64,000 nucleotides of DNA from Pseudonocardia kujensis. Lineage in GTDB: Bacteria > Actinomycetota > Actinomycetes > Mycobacteriales > Pseudonocardiaceae. The stretch's first letter is position 1, and each line of letters begins with the position of its first letter. Positions 8,693 to 18,049 of this stretch are shown piece after piece. The notes beneath the pieces were generated by a model, which was not told the origin of the DNA, ran no database searches, and saw nothing but the letters and a program-made list of their open reading frames with translations. The position numbers were made by a program, and so were the translations under genes. Where the stretch lies: NCBI RefSeq assembly GCF_021283305.1, contig NZ_JAJSOK010000028.1, positions 1 to 64,000 of the forward strand. Reading direction: 5' to 3'.

Positions 8693-10141
8693 TCACGGGC
8701 CGACCTCGAGCCGGAACAGGTCCTCGTCGGTCTCCCGGCGCAGGATCACCCGCGCCTCGCCGTCGCGGACCGCGACGACGGCCGGCCGCGGCAGCCGGTT
8801 GTACGAGCTGGCCATCGAGTAGCAGTAGGCGCCGGTCGCGGCCACGGCCAGCAGGTCGCCCGGCGCGAGGTCCGCGGGCAGCCAGCAGTCCCGCACCACG
8901 ATGTCGCCGGACTCGCAGTGCTTGCCGACCACCCGCGAGAGCGCGGGCCGGTCGCCGCCGGGCAGCGAGTCGACGGCCGACGCCCGCGACACGAGCCGGC
9001 AGTCGTAGAGCGCGTCGTAGAGGGCCGTGCGGATGTTGTCGCTCATCCCGCCGTCGACGCTGACGTAGCGCCGGGCGCCGACGCCGAGCGGGACCTCCTT
9101 GAGCGTGCCGACCTCGTAGAGCGTGATCCCGCCGGGGCCGGCGATGGCGCGCCCGGGCTCCACGGCGACCTCCGGCAGGTCGAGCCCCGCGGCCTCGCAC
9201 TCGCGCTCGACGATCCCGCGCAGCTCCTTCGCCAGCGCCGGGATCGACAGCGGGTCCTCGTCCGGCCGGTAGGCGATGCCGATGCCGCCGCCCAGGTCGA
9301 GGGTGGTGAGGTCGGCGAGGGCGTCGGCGCCGTGCTCGCGGTGCAGGTCGGCCAGCAGCCGGACGACGCGGTGCGCCGCCACCTCGAAGCCCTCGGTGTC
9401 GAAGATCTGGCTGCCGATGTGGCTGTGCAGCCCGACGAGGCGCAGGTTGCCGGCCTTGAGCACGCGGCGGGCCGCCTCGGCGGCGTCGGACTCGGGGCCG
9501 CCGGCCAGGGAGAACCCGAACTTCTGGTCCTCGTGCGCCGTCGCGATGAACTCGTGGGTGTGCGCCTCGACGCCCACGGTCACCCGGATCATCACCGGCT
9601 GGACGACGTCCCGCTCGGCCGCCACCGCGTCGAGCCGGACGATCTCGTGGAAGGAGTCGAGCACGACGCGCCCGACCCCGCTCTCCACGGCGGCGGTCAG
9701 CTCGGCGACGGACTTGTTGTTGCCGTGCATCGCGATCCGCTCGGGCGGGAAGCCGGCCCGCAGGGCCACGGCCAGCTCGCCGCCGCTGGCGACGTCCATC
9801 GACAGGCCCTCGTCGGCCACCCAGCGCGCGATCTCGGTGCTCAGGAAGGCCTTGGCCGCGTAGTGCACGGACTCCGCGCCGAACGCGGCGGCGAACTCGG
9901 CCGCGCGGGACCGGAAGTCCCCCTCGTCCACCACGAACAGCGGGGTGCCGAACTGCTCGGCCAGCTCGCGGACGTCGACGCCGGCGACGCGCAGGGCCCC
10001 GTCGGCGCCGCGGGAGGCGTTGCGCGGCCACACGGCCGGGGCGAGGTGGTCGAGCTCGGCGGCGCCGGTCGGGCGGGGGCCGGCGGTCTCGGGCGGCGCC
10101 TGGATGCCGCCGTGCAGCGGGCCGGCGGGGTGCGCTCTCAC
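8693..10141 (-). CDS. lysA: Diaminopimelate decarboxylase
   Basis: LysA decarboxylates meso-diaminopimelate to lysine, using pyridoxal phosphate on a fold III (alanine-racemase-like) barrel. The PLP lysine is in HYAAKAFLS near residue 92, the phosphate loop is LDLGGGIGIAY, and the dimer-partner cysteine is in KHCESGDIV. The protein is 482 residues with a roughly 45-residue lead before the conserved part. The GTG start at 10141 lies just after the argS stop with GAGGA before it. It is part of the argS-lysA-hom-thrC-thrB series. Confidence 0.96.
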   Translation of the reverse strand: MRAHPAGPLHGGIQAPPETAGPRPTGAAELDHLAPAVWPRNASRGADGALRVAGVDVRELAEQFGTPLFVVDEGDFRSRAAEFAAAFGAESVHYAAKAFLSTEIARWVADEGLSMDVASGGELAVALRAGFPPERIAMHGNNKSVAELTAAVESGVGRVVLDSFHEIVRLDAVAAERDVVQPVMIRVTVGVEAHTHEFIATAHEDQKFGFSLAGGPESDAAEAARRVLKAGNLRLVGLHSHIGSQIFDTEGFEVAAHRVVRLLADLHREHGADALADLTTLDLGGGIGIAYRPDEDPLSIPALAKELRGIVERECEAAGLDLPEVAVEPGRAIAGPGGITLYEVGTLKEVPLGVGARRYVSVDGGMSDNIRTALYDALYDCRLVSRASAVDSLPGGDRPALSRVVGKHCESGDIVVRDCWLPADLAPGDLLAVAATGAYCYSMASSYNRLPRPAVVAVRDGEARVILRRETDEDLFRLEVGP

Positions 10142-10151
10142 GGGTCCGTCC

Positions 10152-11795
10152 TCACATCCGTTCCGGTGCGCTCACGCCGAGCAGCCCGAGTCCGTTCGCC
10201 AGCACCTGCCGGGCGGCGACGCAGAGGCCGAGCCGGGCGCGGTGCAGCTCGGTGACCTCCTCGTCGCCCATCGGCAGGACGCGGCAGCTGTCGTAGAACT
10301 TGTGGTACGCGCTGGCCAGGGCCTCGAGGTAGCGCGCGACCCGGTGCGGCTCGCGCAGCTCGGCGGCGGCGCGCACGATCTCCGGGAACTCGCCCAGCGT
10401 GCGGATCAGGTCGCCCTCGCGCGGGTGCTCGAGGAGCCCGTACTCCGTGCCCGGCTCGACGCCGAGGTCCGCGGCGTTGCGGGCGAGCGAGGCCAGCCGG
10501 GCGTGCGCGTACTGCACGTAGAAGACCGGGTTGTCGTTGCTGCGCTTGACCAGCAGGTCGAGGTCGATGTCCAGGGCGGAGTCGACCGACGAGCGGATCA
10601 GCGAGTACCGCGCGGCGTCGACGCCCACGGCCTCGACCAGGTCCTCCATCGTGACGACGGTGCCCGCCCGCTTGCTCATCCGGACCGGCTGCCCGTCCTT
10701 GACGAGGTTCACCAGCTGGCCGATGAGCACCTCGACGACCGCGGGGTCGTCGCCGAACGCGGCGGCCGCCGCCTTGAGTCGGGCGATGTAGCCGTGGTGG
10801 TCGGCGCCGAGCATGTAGATGCACAGGTCGAAGCCGCGCGCCCGCTTGTCCCGCAGGTAGGCGAGGTCGCCGGCGATGTAGGCGGGGCGGCCGTCGCTCT
10901 TGATCACGACGCGGTCCTTGTCGTCGCCGTAGTCCTTCGACCGCAGCCACCAGGCGCCGTCCGCCTCGTACAGCGCGCCGGAGTCCTTGAGCTGCTGGAC
11001 GACGGTGTCGACCGCGCCGGACTCGTGCAGCGCGTTCTCGTGGAACCAGACGTCGAAGTCCGTGCCGAACTCGTGCAGGTCCTGCTTGATCTCGGCGAAC
11101 ATGAGCCCGACGCCGACGCGCCGGAAGATCTCGTCCCGCTCCGGCGAGTCGAGCGCCCCCGGCTCGGCCTCGACGACCCGCTTCGCGATGTCGGCGATGT
11201 AGGCGCCGCCGTAGCCGTTCTCCGGCGCGGGCTCGCCCTTCGCCGCGGCGACCAGGGAGGCGACGAACCGGTCGATCTGCGCGCCGGCGTCGTTGAAGTA
11301 GTACTCGCGGGTGACCTTGGCGCCCCGCGCGGTGAGCACCCGGCCCAGCGCGTCGCCGACCGCGGCCCAGCGGGTACCGCCCAGGTGCAGCGGGCCCGTG
11401 GGGTTGGCGGAGACGAACTCGAGGTTCACGTTGCGCCCGGCGTACTCGTCGCCGGTGCCGTAGGACTCCCCCGCCGCCAGCACCTCGCCGACCAGCGCGC
11501 CCTGCGCGTCGGCCGCCAGCCGCAGGTTGAGGAAGCCCGGCCCGGCGACCTCGGCCGAGGCGATCCCCGCGCGGCCCGCGAGGTCCTCGGCCAGCCAGCC
11601 CGCGAGGTCCCGCGGGGCGACGCCGGCCTTCTTCGCCGTGCGCAGCGCGACGTTGGTCGCGTAGTCGCCGTGCTCGGGGTTGCGGGGTCGCTCGACGCCC
11701 ACGTCGGCGGGCAGCGCGTCCGCGGCCAGACCGCGCGCGGCCAGCACGTCCAGCGCGGCGACACGGACCAGGTCGGCGAGCACGTCGGGAGTCAC
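10152..11795 (-). CDS. argS: Arginyl-tRNA synthetase
   Basis: ArgS charges tRNA-Arg. It is a class I synthetase: the HIGH-equivalent is NPTGPLHLGG, and the KMSKS loop is the degenerate VRMSKRAGT common in ArgRS. The N-terminal Add-1 tRNA-binding domain begins at residue 1 and the DALR anticodon-binding domain ends the protein. The frame is open upstream, but the GTG at 11795 gives the family N-terminus (TPDVLADLVRVAALDVLAARG) and 547 residues. No strong ribosome binding site is seen, so initiation may be leaderless. Confidence 0.96.
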   Translation of the reverse strand: MTPDVLADLVRVAALDVLAARGLAADALPADVGVERPRNPEHGDYATNVALRTAKKAGVAPRDLAGWLAEDLAGRAGIASAEVAGPGFLNLRLAADAQGALVGEVLAAGESYGTGDEYAGRNVNLEFVSANPTGPLHLGGTRWAAVGDALGRVLTARGAKVTREYYFNDAGAQIDRFVASLVAAAKGEPAPENGYGGAYIADIAKRVVEAEPGALDSPERDEIFRRVGVGLMFAEIKQDLHEFGTDFDVWFHENALHESGAVDTVVQQLKDSGALYEADGAWWLRSKDYGDDKDRVVIKSDGRPAYIAGDLAYLRDKRARGFDLCIYMLGADHHGYIARLKAAAAAFGDDPAVVEVLIGQLVNLVKDGQPVRMSKRAGTVVTMEDLVEAVGVDAARYSLIRSSVDSALDIDLDLLVKRSNDNPVFYVQYAHARLASLARNAADLGVEPGTEYGLLEHPREGDLIRTLGEFPEIVRAAAELREPHRVARYLEALASAYHKFYDSCRVLPMGDEEVTELHRARLGLCVAARQVLANGLGLLGVSAPERM

Positions 11796-11910
11796 CCCAC
11801 GAGGATAGGAGGTGGCACTCGGCGGTTTCTCAGGCGGCGCTCCTAGACTGCGGGGCCGCGACCGCCAATTGGGTGAGGTCGCCCTCGACCCCCGATCAAC
11901 TGGACGGTTC

Positions 11911-12729
11911 ATGGCCAGCGGCAAGAGCAGCAAGGCGAGTCGGAACAAGGCCCGCAACTCGGTCGTCACCCAGCGGTCGACGCCGTGGGGCCTGATCGCG
12001 GGCGTACTGGTCGTCGTGCTGTTCGCCGGCGCGATCTTCGGCTACGCGGTCTACCGCAGCAACGAGAACAGCGCCGCCCAGGACGCCCTCGCCGCCTACA
12101 CGCCGAGCGACACGAACAAGGACCCGTCCGCGCAGATCGCCGGCGTGATCACGGACAACTACACCGGGGCCGGCCAGGGCCACGTCGTCGGCCCGACGCG
12201 GGTCGCCTACACCCACACGCCGCCGATGGGCGGCGACCACGACCAGTACTGGGCCGCGTGCACCGGCGTCGTCTACAAGACGCCGGTGCGCCAGGAGAAC
12301 CTCGTGCACTCGCTCGAGCACGGCGCCGTGTGGATCGCCTACAACCCCGACCAGGTCAGCGGGGCCGCGCTCGACACCCTGGCGGCGAAGGTCGACGGCC
12401 AGCCCTACACCGTGATGTCCCCCTACCCGGGCCTCGACCAGCCGATCTCGCTGCAGGCGTGGAACCACCAGCTCAAGCTGAGCGACGCGAACGACCCGCG
12501 GGTCGACCAGTTCATCACCGCGCTGCGCCGCAACCAGTACAACTACCCGGAGATCGGCGCGACCTGTCAGGCCCTCGGCCCGGGCGCGTTCGACCAGGAC
12601 GCCCCGCCGCCGTTCGAGCCGACCCCGGCCGTCTCGGAGATCAACGGCGGCACGATCGTGGCCGAGCGCGGCGCCGGCACGACCGGCGGCACGATGGCCG
12701 ACCCGAGCACCGTGCCGGGCGGCCGGTGA
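11911..12729 (+). CDS. DUF3105 membrane-anchored protein
   Basis: This is a 272-residue actinobacterial DUF3105 protein of unknown function. It has a short basic N-terminus, one membrane segment (GLIAGVLVVVLFAGAIFGYA, about residues 28-47) and an outside domain with THTPPMGGDHD, the CTGVV cysteine and VHSLEHGAVWIAY, residues typical of the family. It is transcribed divergently from argS. A TAGACT that could be a -10 element lies at 11844-11849. Its stop overlaps the start of the DUF305 gene, a common pairing in actinobacteria. Confidence 0.85.
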   Translation: MASGKSSKASRNKARNSVVTQRSTPWGLIAGVLVVVLFAGAIFGYAVYRSNENSAAQDALAAYTPSDTNKDPSAQIAGVITDNYTGAGQGHVVGPTRVAYTHTPPMGGDHDQYWAACTGVVYKTPVRQENLVHSLEHGAVWIAYNPDQVSGAALDTLAAKVDGQPYTVMSPYPGLDQPISLQAWNHQLKLSDANDPRVDQFITALRRNQYNYPEIGATCQALGPGAFDQDAPPPFEPTPAVSEINGGTIVAERGAGTTGGTMADPSTVPGGR

Positions 12730-13451
12730 GCCCGGTGGCCACGGACCTCGAGCCGGACGTGGTGGCCGGACCCGGCCGCCGCGAGCCGGGGTGGGTCCGC
12801 CCGCTCGTCGTGATCGCGGCGGCCGTGGCACTGTTGCTGATCGGCGGGGCCGCCGGGATGCTGGTCGGCCTGCCGGGCTCCGCGGGGACCACCACGCCGT
12901 CGGCGGACTCCGTCGACGTCGGGTTCGCACAGGACATGACGGTGCACCACGAGCAGGCCGTCGAGATGGCCTCGTGGGCCCGGGACCACACGACGGACCC
13001 GCAGGTCAAGCAGCTGGCGTTCGACATCGAGACCACACAGCTGCAGCAGATCGGGCGCATGCAGGGCTGGCTCGGGCTCTGGGGCGCCCCGGCGTTCCCC
13101 ACCGGCCGGCAGTACATGACGTGGATGGCGGAGCCCGGGGACGCGGGGCACGGGCACGCCATGTCCGGCGGGTCCTCCGGCGGCGCCTCCCGGATGCCCG
13201 GCATGGCGACCGACGAGGACCTGAAGAACCTGCGGGCCGCGAGCGGCACGCAGCTCGACACACTGTTCCTGCAGCTGATGCTGCGCCACCACCTCGGCGG
13301 CGCGGACATGCTGCAGTACGCGGCCGGCCACGCGGCCCTGCCGGAGGTCCGCAACCTGGCCGCGCAGGCGCTCTCCGCGCAGACCTCCGAGGTCGACCTC
13401 ATGCGGCAGCTGCTCGCCGCCCGCGGCGCGCAGCCCCTCCCGCAGAACTGA
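12726..13451 (+). CDS. DUF305 family protein
   Basis: This is a 241-residue DUF305 protein with an N-terminal membrane segment (VVIAAAVALLLIGGAAGMLVG, about residues 24-44) followed by a ferritin-like helical domain outside the membrane. The two diagnostic motifs are present: DMTVHHEQAVEMA and LMLRHHLGGADMLQYA, the second in place of the usual MIxHHxGAxxMA. The His/Met-rich motifs suggest metal binding, but function is unproven. The GTG at 12726 overlaps the DUF3105 stop (GTGA), so the two are translationally coupled and probably act together at the membrane. Confidence 0.88.
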   Translation: MSPVATDLEPDVVAGPGRREPGWVRPLVVIAAAVALLLIGGAAGMLVGLPGSAGTTTPSADSVDVGFAQDMTVHHEQAVEMASWARDHTTDPQVKQLAFDIETTQLQQIGRMQGWLGLWGAPAFPTGRQYMTWMAEPGDAGHGHAMSGGSSGGASRMPGMATDEDLKNLRAASGTQLDTLFLQLMLRHHLGGADMLQYAAGHAALPEVRNLAAQALSAQTSEVDLMRQLLAARGAQPLPQN

Positions 13452-13508
13452 TCGGGAGGGTGTTGTAGGGTTCTCCTGCACGCCGCGGGAACGCGGCGAG
13501 CGGGAGTC

Positions 13509-13580
13509 GCCCCCGTAGCTCAGGGGATAGAGCACCGCCCTCCGGAGGCGGGAGCGCAGGTTCGAATCCTGCCGGGGGCA
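13509..13580 (+). tRNA. tRNA-Arg (anticodon CCG)
   Basis: The 72 bases fold as a complete cloverleaf: acceptor GCCCCCG/CGGGGGC, D arm GCTC/GAGC, anticodon arm CCGCC/GGCGG around the loop CTCCGGA, T arm GCAGG/CCTGC with TTCGAAT loop, and discriminator A. The anticodon CCG reads CGG arginine codons. CCA is not encoded. No integrase or displaced 3' copy is seen beside it. Confidence 0.96.
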
Positions 13581-13603
13581 CCCACCCGTGCCACAGTCGA
13601 CAC

Positions 13604-13639
13604 CGGCCCCTCACCAGCCCAGAACTGGGTGAGGGGCCG
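13604..13639 (+). terminator. Stem-loop terminator after tRNA-Arg
   Basis: A 12-bp inverted repeat, CGGCCCCTCACC paired with GGTGAGGGGCCG around an 11-base loop, is followed by TTCTCGTT. It lies 24 bases after the tRNA and fits an intrinsic terminator for the tRNA transcript. Confidence 0.8.
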
Positions 13640-13847
13640 TTCTCGTTGCCGCAGCCCCGTCCCCTGCCGCACCGCTCGGGCGTGACCCGGCCCACCCCCG
13701 CACACCCCGGCCCCCGCCACGGTGAGGGGGATGTGACACGGCGGACCGATCCCGCTGACCTGACGGCAATCCGCCGTTCCTAGCGTCGACCGGGCGGGTG
13801 ACGAGAACCCGCGCAGGTCAGGCGCGACGGCACGGAGGACTTCAGGC

Positions 13848-16800
13848 GTGGGCACACCGGACCCCGGCCCGCTCACCAGCGTTCGGACGGTCTGCTCCTA
13901 CTGCGGCGTCGGCTGCGGCATGGTGCTGGACCTCGAACCCGGCCCGGACGGGGCCACCCGGATCCGCAAGGTCCGCGGCGACGCCGCGCACCCCGCCAAC
14001 GCCGGCCGGCTGTGCACCAAGGGCGCGCACAGCGCCGAGATGCTCGTCGCCGACGGCCGGCTGCGGACCGCCCTGCGCCGGCCCGAGCGCGGCGCCGAGG
14101 CCGAGCCCACCCCGCTCGACGCCGCCATCGCCGAGACCGCCCGCCGGCTGCGCGAGATCCTCGACGAGCACGGACCCGACGCGCTGTCGCTCTACGTCTC
14201 CGGCCAGATGACCCTCGAGGCCCAGTACCTCGCCACGAAGCTCGCCAAGGGCTTCTGGCGCACGAAGTGGATCGAGTCGAACTCCCGGCTCTGCATGGCC
14301 AGCGCCGGCACCGGCTACAAGCAGTCCCTGGGCTCCGACGGCCCGCCCGGCTCGTACGCCGACCTCGACCACGCCGACGTCTTCCTGGTGGTCGGCGCGA
14401 ACATGGCCGACTGCCACCCGATCCTCTTCCTGCGCATGATGGACCGGGTCAAGCAGGGCGCGAAGCTCATCGTCGTCGACCCCCGCCGGACCGCGACCGC
14501 GGCGAAGGCCGACCTGTTCCTGCAGCTGGAGCCGGGCACCGACCTCGCCTTGCTCAACGGGCTCCTGCACCTGCTCGTCGAGCAGGGCGCGGTCGACGAG
14601 GAGTTCGTCGCCGAGTTCACCGAGGGCTGGGAGGCGATGCCGGAGTTCCTCGCCGACTACGGGCCCGCGGCCGTCGCCGGGATCACCGGCGTGCCCGAGG
14701 CCGACCTGCGCGAGGCGGCCCGGCTGATCGGCGGCGCCGCCAACTGGACGAGCTGCTGGACGATGGGGCTCAACCAGAGCACGCACGGCACCTGGAACAC
14801 GAACGCCCTGGTCAACCTGCACCTCGCCACCGGCGCGATCTGCCGCACCGGCTCCGGGCCGTTCTCGCTCACCGGCCAGCCCAACGCCATGGGCGGGCGC
14901 GAGATGGGCTACATGGGCCCCGGCCTGCCCGGCCAGCGCGCCGTGCTCTCGGCCGGCGACCGCCGCTTCGTCGAGGAGCTGTGGGCCGTGCCGGAGGGGA
15001 CGATCCGCGCCGACGTCGGCACCGGCACGATCGACATGTTCGCGCGGATGGCCGCGGGCGAGATCAAGGCCTGCTGGATCGTCTGCACGAACCCGGTCGC
15101 GAGCGTGCCGAACCGCGGGGTGGTGATCGACGCGCTCGAGCGCTGCGACTTCGTGGTGACCCAGGACGTCTTCGAGGCCACCGAGACCAACCCCTACGCC
15201 GACGTCGTGCTCCCCGCGGCCATGTGGGCCGAGGTCGAGGGCGTGATGATCAATTCCGAGCGGAACCTGACGCTGCTGCGGCCCGCGGTCACGCCTCCGG
15301 GCGAGGCGCTCCCGGACTGGCAGATCATCGCGCGGGTCGCCTGCGCGATGGGCTACGCGGAGCACTTCACCTACTCCTCGGCCGAGGAGGTCTTCGAGGA
15401 GCTCAAGCAGGCCTGGAACCCCGCCACCGGGTACGACGTCCGGGGCGTGACCTACGAGCGGCTGCGCGCCACCCCCGTGCAGTGGCCGGCCGCACCGGAC
15501 GGGCCGGACCGCAACCCGGTCCGCTATCTCAACGACGGGGTCAGCCAGCACCGGCGGGGCGAGGGCCGGCTGTCCTTCGCCACGCCGTCGGGCCGGGCGC
15601 AGTTCCTGCCCCGCCCGCACATGCCGCAGGCCGAGCTGCCCGACGACGAGCACCCGCTCGTCCTCACCACCGGCCGGCTGCAGCACCAGTGGCACACGCT
15701 GACCAAGACCGGCAAGGTCCCGACGCTGAACAGGCTCGACCCCGGCCCGTTCGTCGAGATCTACCCGGCCGACGCCGAGGCCGCGGGCATCGCCGACGGG
15801 GACCGGGTCGCCGTCGTGTCGCGGCGCGGCCGTGCGGTGCTGCCCGCCGTGGTGACCGACCGCATGCGGCCCGGCACGTGCTGGGCGCCCTTCCACTGGA
15901 GCGACCTGTTCGGCGAGGACCTCGCGGTGAACGCGGTGACCAACGACGCCGTCGACCCCGCCTCCTTGCAGCCCGAGCTCAAGGCGTGCGCGGTCGCGCT
16001 GGAGAGGGTCGCGACCGCCGAGCCCCCTGCGCCCGCGGACGAGGGCCCGCGAGGGGTCGGGGCGGCCCTCGGGCTCGACCTCACCCCGCCGGTGCTGACC
16101 GGGGCCGAACGGCGCTACCTCGCCGGCTTCCTCGCCGGCGTCGAGCGGGGCGGTGCGCCGGGCGTGCCGGTCCTGCCGTCCGGGGCACCGGTGGGGACCG
16201 ACACGGCGGCGTGGATCAACGGGATGCTCGCCGGCACGTTCTCACGGCTGGCGGCCGGCGAGCCCACGGGGTCCGGGGAGCCCGCGGAGCCGGTGGGCGA
16301 GGCGGCGGACGACGGGCGGCCCCTGCTCGTCCTCTGGGCCTCCCAGACGGGCAACGCCGAGGCCGTGGCCGCCACGGTCGCCGCGCGACTCACCGCCGCG
16401 GGGCGGCGTCCACGACTGGTCTGCATGGGTGACACCTGTCCGGACGCCCTCCCCCCGAACGCCGACCTCCTCGTGGTCACCAGCACGTTCGGCGACGGCG
16501 ACTCCCCGGACGTGGGGACGGACTTCTGGGCGGAGCTCGCGGCCGAGCGTCCGCGCCTGCCGGACGTCCGGTTCGCGGTCCTCGCGCTCGGCGACCCGAG
16601 CTACTCGGAGTTCTGCGGGCACGGCCGCCGGGTCGACGCGCGGCTGGCCGAGCTGGGCGGCACCCGGCTGCTCGACCGCGTGGACTGCGACCCCGACTTC
16701 GAGGCCCCCGCAGCCGCGTGGACCGAGCAGGTCGTGGGGCTGCTGACCGCCGACGACGGTCCCGATCGGGCCCCGGCGACCACCCGGCCGGTCGCACCGC

Positions 16801-17927
16801 CGGCACCGGCCGCCGAGCCGGCACCCGCGACCGTCGACGCCACCCTGCGCGAGACCCGGCTGCTGAGCCTGCCCGGCTCGGCGAAGGAGATCCGCCGCTT
16901 CACCCTGGCCGGGGACCGGGGCTTCGCCTACGAAGCGGGCGACGCGCTCAGCGTCCGGCCCGTCAACCACCCCGACCTGGTCGAGGAGTGGCTGGAGCTG
17001 ACCGGCCTGCCCGCCGACGACGCGGTGACCGTGCGCGGCGAGGACATGGCGTTCGCCGAGGCGCTGGGCCGGCACCTCGACATCACGCGGATCTCCCCGG
17101 CCCTGCTCGGGTTCGTCGCCGAGCGCACGGGTGACCGTGTGCTCAAGGAGCTGCTGCGGGCCGGCCACGGCACCGACCTCGCGCGCTGGACGTGGGACCG
17201 GCAGGCCCCGGACGTCCTCACCGAGTTCCCGGTGCGGGCCTCGGCGCAGGAGTGGGCGGACACCCTGACCGCCCTGCAGCCGCGTCAGTACTCGATCTCC
17301 TCCAGCCCGCTGACCAGCCCCGACGCCGTCTCGCTGACCGTGTCGGTGGTCCGGTTCACCAGCCGGCACGGTCACGCCCGCCGCGGCGTGTGCTCCACGT
17401 TCCTCGCCGACGCGGCGGGCGAGGTGCCCACGCCGGTGCTGGTGCGGTCGTCACCCCGGTTCCGCCCGCCCGCCGACCCGACCACCCCGATGATCATGGT
17501 CGGGCCGGGGACCGGGGTGGCCCCGTTCGTCGGCTTCCTCGAGGACCGGCGGGCGCGCGGGCACACGGCGCCGAACTGGCTGTTCTTCGGCGAGCAGCGC
17601 CGCGCGACGGACTTCTACTACCGGGAGGAGCTGGAGGGCATGCGGGCCGACGGCACGCTGGCCCGGCTCGACGTCGCCTTCTCCCGCGACCAGCGGCACA
17701 AGGTCTACGTGCAGGACCGGATGCGCGAGCACGGCGCGCAGCTGTGGCGCTGGCTCGCCGACGGCGCGCACTTCTACGTCTGCGGCGACGCCGGGCGGAT
17801 GGCCAAGGACGTGGACCTCGCGCTGCGCGACGTGGTCGCGGCGCACGGGGGCCTGGACGCCGACCGCACCGCGGCCTACGTGAAGCAGCTGGTCGCCGAC
17901 GGGCGTTACGTGCGCGACGTATATTGA
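13848..17927 (+). CDS. Assimilatory nitrate reductase fused to flavodoxin/NADPH reductase
   Basis: A single 1359-residue protein joins a molybdopterin nitrate reductase catalytic subunit (NasA/NarB type) to a CysJ-like electron donor. Residues 16-56 hold a 4Fe-4S site (C16, C19, C23, C56). The Mo-bisMGD domain runs to about residue 720. A flavodoxin domain starts near 824 (LWASQTGNAEAVA, STFGDGDSPD), and an FAD/NADPH ferredoxin-reductase module with RQYSISSSP near 1146 ends at YVRDVY. It should reduce nitrate to nitrite with NADPH in the cytoplasm. GTG start with GGAGG before it. No nitrite reductase or nitrate transporter is adjacent. Confidence 0.92.
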   Translation: MGTPDPGPLTSVRTVCSYCGVGCGMVLDLEPGPDGATRIRKVRGDAAHPANAGRLCTKGAHSAEMLVADGRLRTALRRPERGAEAEPTPLDAAIAETARRLREILDEHGPDALSLYVSGQMTLEAQYLATKLAKGFWRTKWIESNSRLCMASAGTGYKQSLGSDGPPGSYADLDHADVFLVVGANMADCHPILFLRMMDRVKQGAKLIVVDPRRTATAAKADLFLQLEPGTDLALLNGLLHLLVEQGAVDEEFVAEFTEGWEAMPEFLADYGPAAVAGITGVPEADLREAARLIGGAANWTSCWTMGLNQSTHGTWNTNALVNLHLATGAICRTGSGPFSLTGQPNAMGGREMGYMGPGLPGQRAVLSAGDRRFVEELWAVPEGTIRADVGTGTIDMFARMAAGEIKACWIVCTNPVASVPNRGVVIDALERCDFVVTQDVFEATETNPYADVVLPAAMWAEVEGVMINSERNLTLLRPAVTPPGEALPDWQIIARVACAMGYAEHFTYSSAEEVFEELKQAWNPATGYDVRGVTYERLRATPVQWPAAPDGPDRNPVRYLNDGVSQHRRGEGRLSFATPSGRAQFLPRPHMPQAELPDDEHPLVLTTGRLQHQWHTLTKTGKVPTLNRLDPGPFVEIYPADAEAAGIADGDRVAVVSRRGRAVLPAVVTDRMRPGTCWAPFHWSDLFGEDLAVNAVTNDAVDPASLQPELKACAVALERVATAEPPAPADEGPRGVGAALGLDLTPPVLTGAERRYLAGFLAGVERGGAPGVPVLPSGAPVGTDTAAWINGMLAGTFSRLAAGEPTGSGEPAEPVGEAADDGRPLLVLWASQTGNAEAVAATVAARLTAAGRRPRLVCMGDTCPDALPPNADLLVVTSTFGDGDSPDVGTDFWAELAAERPRLPDVRFAVLALGDPSYSEFCGHGRRVDARLAELGGTRLLDRVDCDPDFEAPAAAWTEQVVGLLTADDGPDRAPATTRPVAPPAPAAEPAPATVDATLRETRLLSLPGSAKEIRRFTLAGDRGFAYEAGDALSVRPVNHPDLVEEWLELTGLPADDAVTVRGEDMAFAEALGRHLDITRISPALLGFVAERTGDRVLKELLRAGHGTDLARWTWDRQAPDVLTEFPVRASAQEWADTLTALQPRQYSISSSPLTSPDAVSLTVSVVRFTSRHGHARRGVCSTFLADAAGEVPTPVLVRSSPRFRPPADPTTPMIMVGPGTGVAPFVGFLEDRRARGHTAPNWLFFGEQRRATDFYYREELEGMRADGTLARLDVAFSRDQRHKVYVQDRMREHGAQLWRWLADGAHFYVCGDAGRMAKDVDLALRDVVAAHGGLDADRTAAYVKQLVADGRYVRDVY

Positions 17928-18049
17928 TCATCCCCTGGTCGCGACCCGAACGCATGGACGTCGACGCTCGGTCAGGGCTCCTTCACCGCGAGTTCACCTC
18001 ACCCGTATGCTCGCCCCGTCCGGCCGACCGTTGGGCCGATGGGGGGACC

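Noticed and set aside
13509..13640. tRNA-Arg as an integration site for a genomic island
   Set aside because: The tRNA is intact with its own terminator and there is no integrase or duplicated tRNA 3' end nearby.
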